From contig NZ_CABVPR010000028.1 in assembly GCF_902499135.1 (NCBI RefSeq), forward strand, positions 1 through 64,000: a stretch of 64,000 nucleotides of DNA, in the 5' to 3' direction. Within the stretch, counting starts at the first letter, position 1; every line of letters begins with the position of its first letter. The notes below the pieces were generated by a model. It was not told the DNA's origin. It saw nothing but the letters and a program-made list of their open reading frames with translations, and did no database searches. This DNA is from Burkholderia dolosa. GTDB taxonomy: Bacteria; Pseudomonadota; Gammaproteobacteria; Burkholderiales; Burkholderiaceae. The position numbers were made by a program, and so were the translations under genes. Below, piece by piece: positions 61,749-64,000 of this stretch.

Positions 61749-62564
61749 TTACTGGGCCGGCGCGGTGAGCGGCTGGTTCTGCAGCGTGTCCGAACCTTGC
61801 GGCCCGACCGGCGGCGTCGCATCGGTGGACGTGTTCGGCGGGGGCGGGCGATGGAACTGGAACTGCGGCTGGATCGCGGGCACCGCGCCCGGCGGCTGGC
61901 CGCCCGGCACCGGTGCGCCGCCCGACGCCTGCGCCGACGGCGTGAAGCGGCGTGCAGCCGAGCCCTGCCCCGGCACCTGGTTGGTCGCGCGGTTCGCCGC
62001 GCGCGCAGCCTGCGCGTTCGCGTCCTGATCGACAACCGAAGCGGCCGACGCCGGCACGGTCGACAGTCTCGCGGCCGAATCGGCTGCCGGCGCGCTCGCC
62101 GTCTGCGCCGCGCGTGCCGCGGCCGCCTCGGACGCCGCTCTCGCCGCTGCGGCCGCCTTCGCCTTCTTGCCGCCGCGGTCGCCGTCGATGTCGGCCAGCA
62201 GGTCGAGCTCGGACGGCAGATTCTCGGCGCCGGTCCAGCTCGCGAGGCGATCGCCCGCGAACGTCAGCACGAGGTCGCGCTGCTGGACGACCGACGTCGA
62301 GCCGCGCTTGAAGTAGAACAGGTAATCCCAGCGGTCCGCATGGAACATGTCCGCCAGCAGCGGCGTGCCGAGCAGCGCGCGCACCTGGTCGCGCGTCATC
62401 CCGGCCTGCAGCTGCGAGGCTTTCTCCTGCGACACGAAGTTGCCCTGCACGACGGTGATCCGATAGGGCGTGATGCTTTGCGCAATGCGCTGCGTCACGC
62501 TGTCGTACGACGAACAACCCGCCAGCGCGGCAACGGCGGCGGCAGCGATGATGGCACTCCGCAT
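61749..62564 (-). CDS. bamE: Outer membrane assembly factor BamE with long C-terminal extension
   Basis: 271 residues, more than twice E. coli BamE (113). Lipoprotein signal IAAAAVAALAGC, then the SmpA/OmlA domain (YRITVVQGNFVSQEK, GMTRDQVRALLGTPLLADMFHADRWDYLFYF) to about residue 130. From about 135 on it is Ala/Pro/Gln-rich low-complexity sequence, probably disordered. Ribosome site agaggag. A minus-strand TACAAT (62688-62683) may be its promoter. Divergent from fur, the conserved omlA-fur arrangement. Confidence 0.92.
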   Translation of the reverse strand: MRSAIIAAAAVAALAGCSSYDSVTQRIAQSITPYRITVVQGNFVSQEKASQLQAGMTRDQVRALLGTPLLADMFHADRWDYLFYFKRGSTSVVQQRDLVLTFAGDRLASWTGAENLPSELDLLADIDGDRGGKKAKAAAAARAASEAAAARAAQTASAPAADSAARLSTVPASAASVVDQDANAQAARAANRATNQVPGQGSAARRFTPSAQASGGAPVPGGQPPGAVPAIQPQFQFHRPPPPNTSTDATPPVGPQGSDTLQNQPLTAPAQ

Positions 62565-62706
62565 GCGACTCCTCTGAAAGTGCGAAAGCGATTCTGGGAT
62601 CATTTCCTTCACCGTGCTGGCCCGCGTCGCAGGCCGCGCGTGTTTCTGGAACGGCGAAAAGCCGGTAACATTGAAGCCCTGCATTGTACTCTAGGGACGC
62701 CTAGCC

Positions 62707-63135
62707 ATGACCAATCCAACGGATCTCAAGAATATCGGGCTAAAGGCCACCCTACCGCGGCTCAAGATTCTCGAAATCTTCCAGCAAAGCCCCGTGCGTC
62801 ACCTGACGGCCGAAGACGTCTACCGCAATCTGCTCAGCGAACAGCTCGACATCGGGCTCGCTACCGTCTATCGCGTGCTCACGCAGTTCGAGCAGGCCGG
62901 CCTGCTCACGCGCAGCAACTTCGAATCCGGCAAGGCCGTGTTCGAGCTGAACGAAGGTTCGCACCACGATCACCTCGTGTGCCTCGATTGCGGCCGCGTC
63001 GAGGAATTCTTCGATGCCGAGATCGAAGGCCGCCAGCAGGCGATCGCGAAGGAACGCGGCTTCCGGCTGCAGGAGCACTCGCTCGCGATGTACGGCTCGT
63101 GCACGACCGAGAACTGCCCGCACCGCAAGCACTGA
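62707..63135 (+). CDS. fur: Ferric uptake regulator
   Basis: 142 residues. N-terminal winged helix ([31 protein letters not shown]) and metal-binding C-terminal domain with [16 protein letters not shown] and the second Cys pair CTTENC. With Fe2+ it represses iron-uptake genes. It diverges from bamE with a 142-bp shared control region. Confidence 0.97.
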   Translation: MTNPTDLKNIGLKATLPRLKILEIFQQSPVRHLTAEDVYRNLLSEQLDIGLATVYRVLTQFEQAGLLTRSNFESGKAVFELNEGSHHDHLVCLDCGRVEEFFDAEIEGRQQAIAKERGFRLQEHSLAMYGSCTTENCPHRKH

Positions 63136-63158
63136 TTCGCGCAGTTTCCGCACGTACG

Positions 63159-63202
63159 ACGGCCCGGCCGGCATCCGCCGCCGCCCGGGCCGTGTTGTTT
63201 TC
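63159..63202 (+). terminator. Terminator of fur
   Basis: Stem ACGGCCCGG / CCGGGCCGT followed by GTTGTTTTC, 24 bp after the fur stop. Confidence 0.6.
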
Positions 63203-63336
63203 GGAACGTCTTCGCGCGCTGCATGCCGGAGCCGCTCCGGCATGCTTTCAAACACCCTTCGACGAAGACGAGCGCAGTCGCGCAAGTGCCGAGCGTCGCG
63301 CCGACCAACGCTGCCGATGGCGGAACGCGCGTCGCG

Positions 63337-63861
63337 TCAGAGCACGCTCGCGCAGGCCCGCTCCAGTTCGAGCGTCCACACGCCGTCGAGCGGAATCTCG
63401 TCGCAGTTCGGCTGCGGGCCGCCGCGATCGACGATCACGAAGTCGCTGACCGCGTCGAGCGCGAGCAGCGGATGGTGCCAGACACCTTTTGCGTAGTTCA
63501 CGCCCTGCCAGCCTTCGGCCAGGAACGCACGCATCGCGTCCGGCCGGAATTCGCCGGCCGGCGCGACGACGATCGCATAGCGCGACACGCTCGCGAGCGG
63601 GATGAACGCCTGGCTGCCGTGCGGATGGCGCTCCATCAGCGTGACGGCGACCGGCAGCGTGCGCGGCTGCGCGCGGAACACGCTGACGAGCGGCCGGCCG
63701 CCGTCCGCGCACACGTCGATGGTCGCGAGGTCGTGAAAGCGCTCGGTCGTGCCGCCGTTGATCGGAAAATGCCGCGCGCCTTCGAGCGCAATCACGTCGC
63801 CGAACGGCGCGAACGCTTCACGGGTCAGGCGCTCGACGCGCAGGATGCGGGGTTCGCTCAT
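63337..63861 (-). CDS. allA: Ureidoglycolate lyase
   Basis: 174 residues, cupin-like fold. Family sequences include [26 protein letters not shown] and [10 protein letters not shown]. It splits ureidoglycolate into glyoxylate and urea in allantoin breakdown. The gene order allantoicase then allA matches a purine-degradation operon running in from beyond the window. Confidence 0.93.
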   Translation of the reverse strand: MSEPRILRVERLTREAFAPFGDVIALEGARHFPINGGTTERFHDLATIDVCADGGRPLVSVFRAQPRTLPVAVTLMERHPHGSQAFIPLASVSRYAIVVAPAGEFRPDAMRAFLAEGWQGVNYAKGVWHHPLLALDAVSDFVIVDRGGPQPNCDEIPLDGVWTLELERACASVL

Positions 63862-63872
63862 CGCCGCCTCCG

Positions 63873-64000
63873 TTACGCCGGTTCGCCCCACAGACGCAGG
63901 CGCGACACGCCGCCGTCCGGGAAGATGTTGAAGCGCACGTGCGTGACGGGGCCGAGCTGCGCGAGCCGGTCGAACGTATGGACGCTGTCCATCGACAGCT
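63873..64000 (-). CDS. alc: Allantoicase, C-terminal end (partial)
   Basis: The last 41 codons of a gene that continues past the window edge. The residues [20 protein letters not shown] are the characteristic C terminus of allantoicase, which converts allantoate to ureidoglycolate and urea. It ends 11 bp before allA. Confidence 0.88.
   Translation of the reverse strand, partial: LSMDSVHTFDRLAQLGPVTHVRFNIFPDGGVSRLRLWGEPA

Overview
The window is high-GC (roughly two-thirds G+C) chromosomal DNA from a beta-proteobacterium. Protein sequences and gene order (ruvC-ruvA-ruvB, dusB-fis, bamE diverging from fur, leuS-lptE-holA-proA, gltI-J-K-L beside gdhA, edd-eda beside hexR, an ESPR-type autotransporter) point to Burkholderia, most likely the B. 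cepacia complex, main chromosome. It is almost entirely housekeeping and metabolic sequence. There is no insertion sequence, prophage, CRISPR array, tRNA or rRNA that I can see. The first 77 bases are not genomic: they are an Illumina P5/TruSeq adapter left on the contig end.

Layout. 216-3.3 kb: an RNA methyltransferase, a VOC protein and a WYL-type regulator. 3.3-6.3 kb: a three-gene proton-translocating transhydrogenase operon. 6.5-9.9 kb: nudJ-mnmA and an FMN-binding glutamate-synthase-like enzyme. 10-19.1 kb: GST, pepP-ubiH, dusB-fis, purH and ruvCAB. 19.1-26 kb: an MpaB-like protein, a histidine phosphatase, dtd-tyrS, anmK, erpA and rplM-rpsI. 26-30.5 kb: a predicted small RNA, an OsmC protein, the RNase P RNA gene, DUF3025-pyrC and a glutamine amidotransferase. 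31.1-36.4 kb: a 1751-residue autotransporter behind a 650-bp AT-rich gap. 36.5-41.2 kb: the gltIJKL uptake system and gdhA (acidic amino-acid uptake and glutamate deamination). 41.4-46.4 kb: LysR, purB, and a FAD amine oxidase diverging from its TetR-type regulator. 46.4-53.2 kb: gluconate and Entner-Doudoroff genes (gntP-gntK, edd-eda, hexR) interrupted by a low-GC gene pair that looks like a DUF2778 (Tlde1-like) toxin and a membrane immunity partner. 53.3-62.6 kb: a long minus-strand series (bamE, dapB, exbBD-like, leuS, lptE, holA, proA, hemJ) for envelope assembly, lysine and proline synthesis and replication. 62.7-64 kb: fur, then allA and the 3' end of an allantoicase gene.

Most interesting: (1) a minus-strand small RNA at about 26072-26163 with a sigma70-like promoter, a 5' hairpin, a CU-rich anti-Shine-Dalgarno stretch and an intrinsic terminator; (2) the orphan DUF2778/membrane-protein pair at 48754-49469; (3) several palindromic operators that can each be tied to an adjacent gene (TetR at 45.7 kb, HexR at 52.15 and 52.29 kb, a LacI/GntR-like site at 48.5 kb); (4) an intrinsic terminator between gltI and gltJ. 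Functions are assigned from sequence recognition alone; no database search was run.
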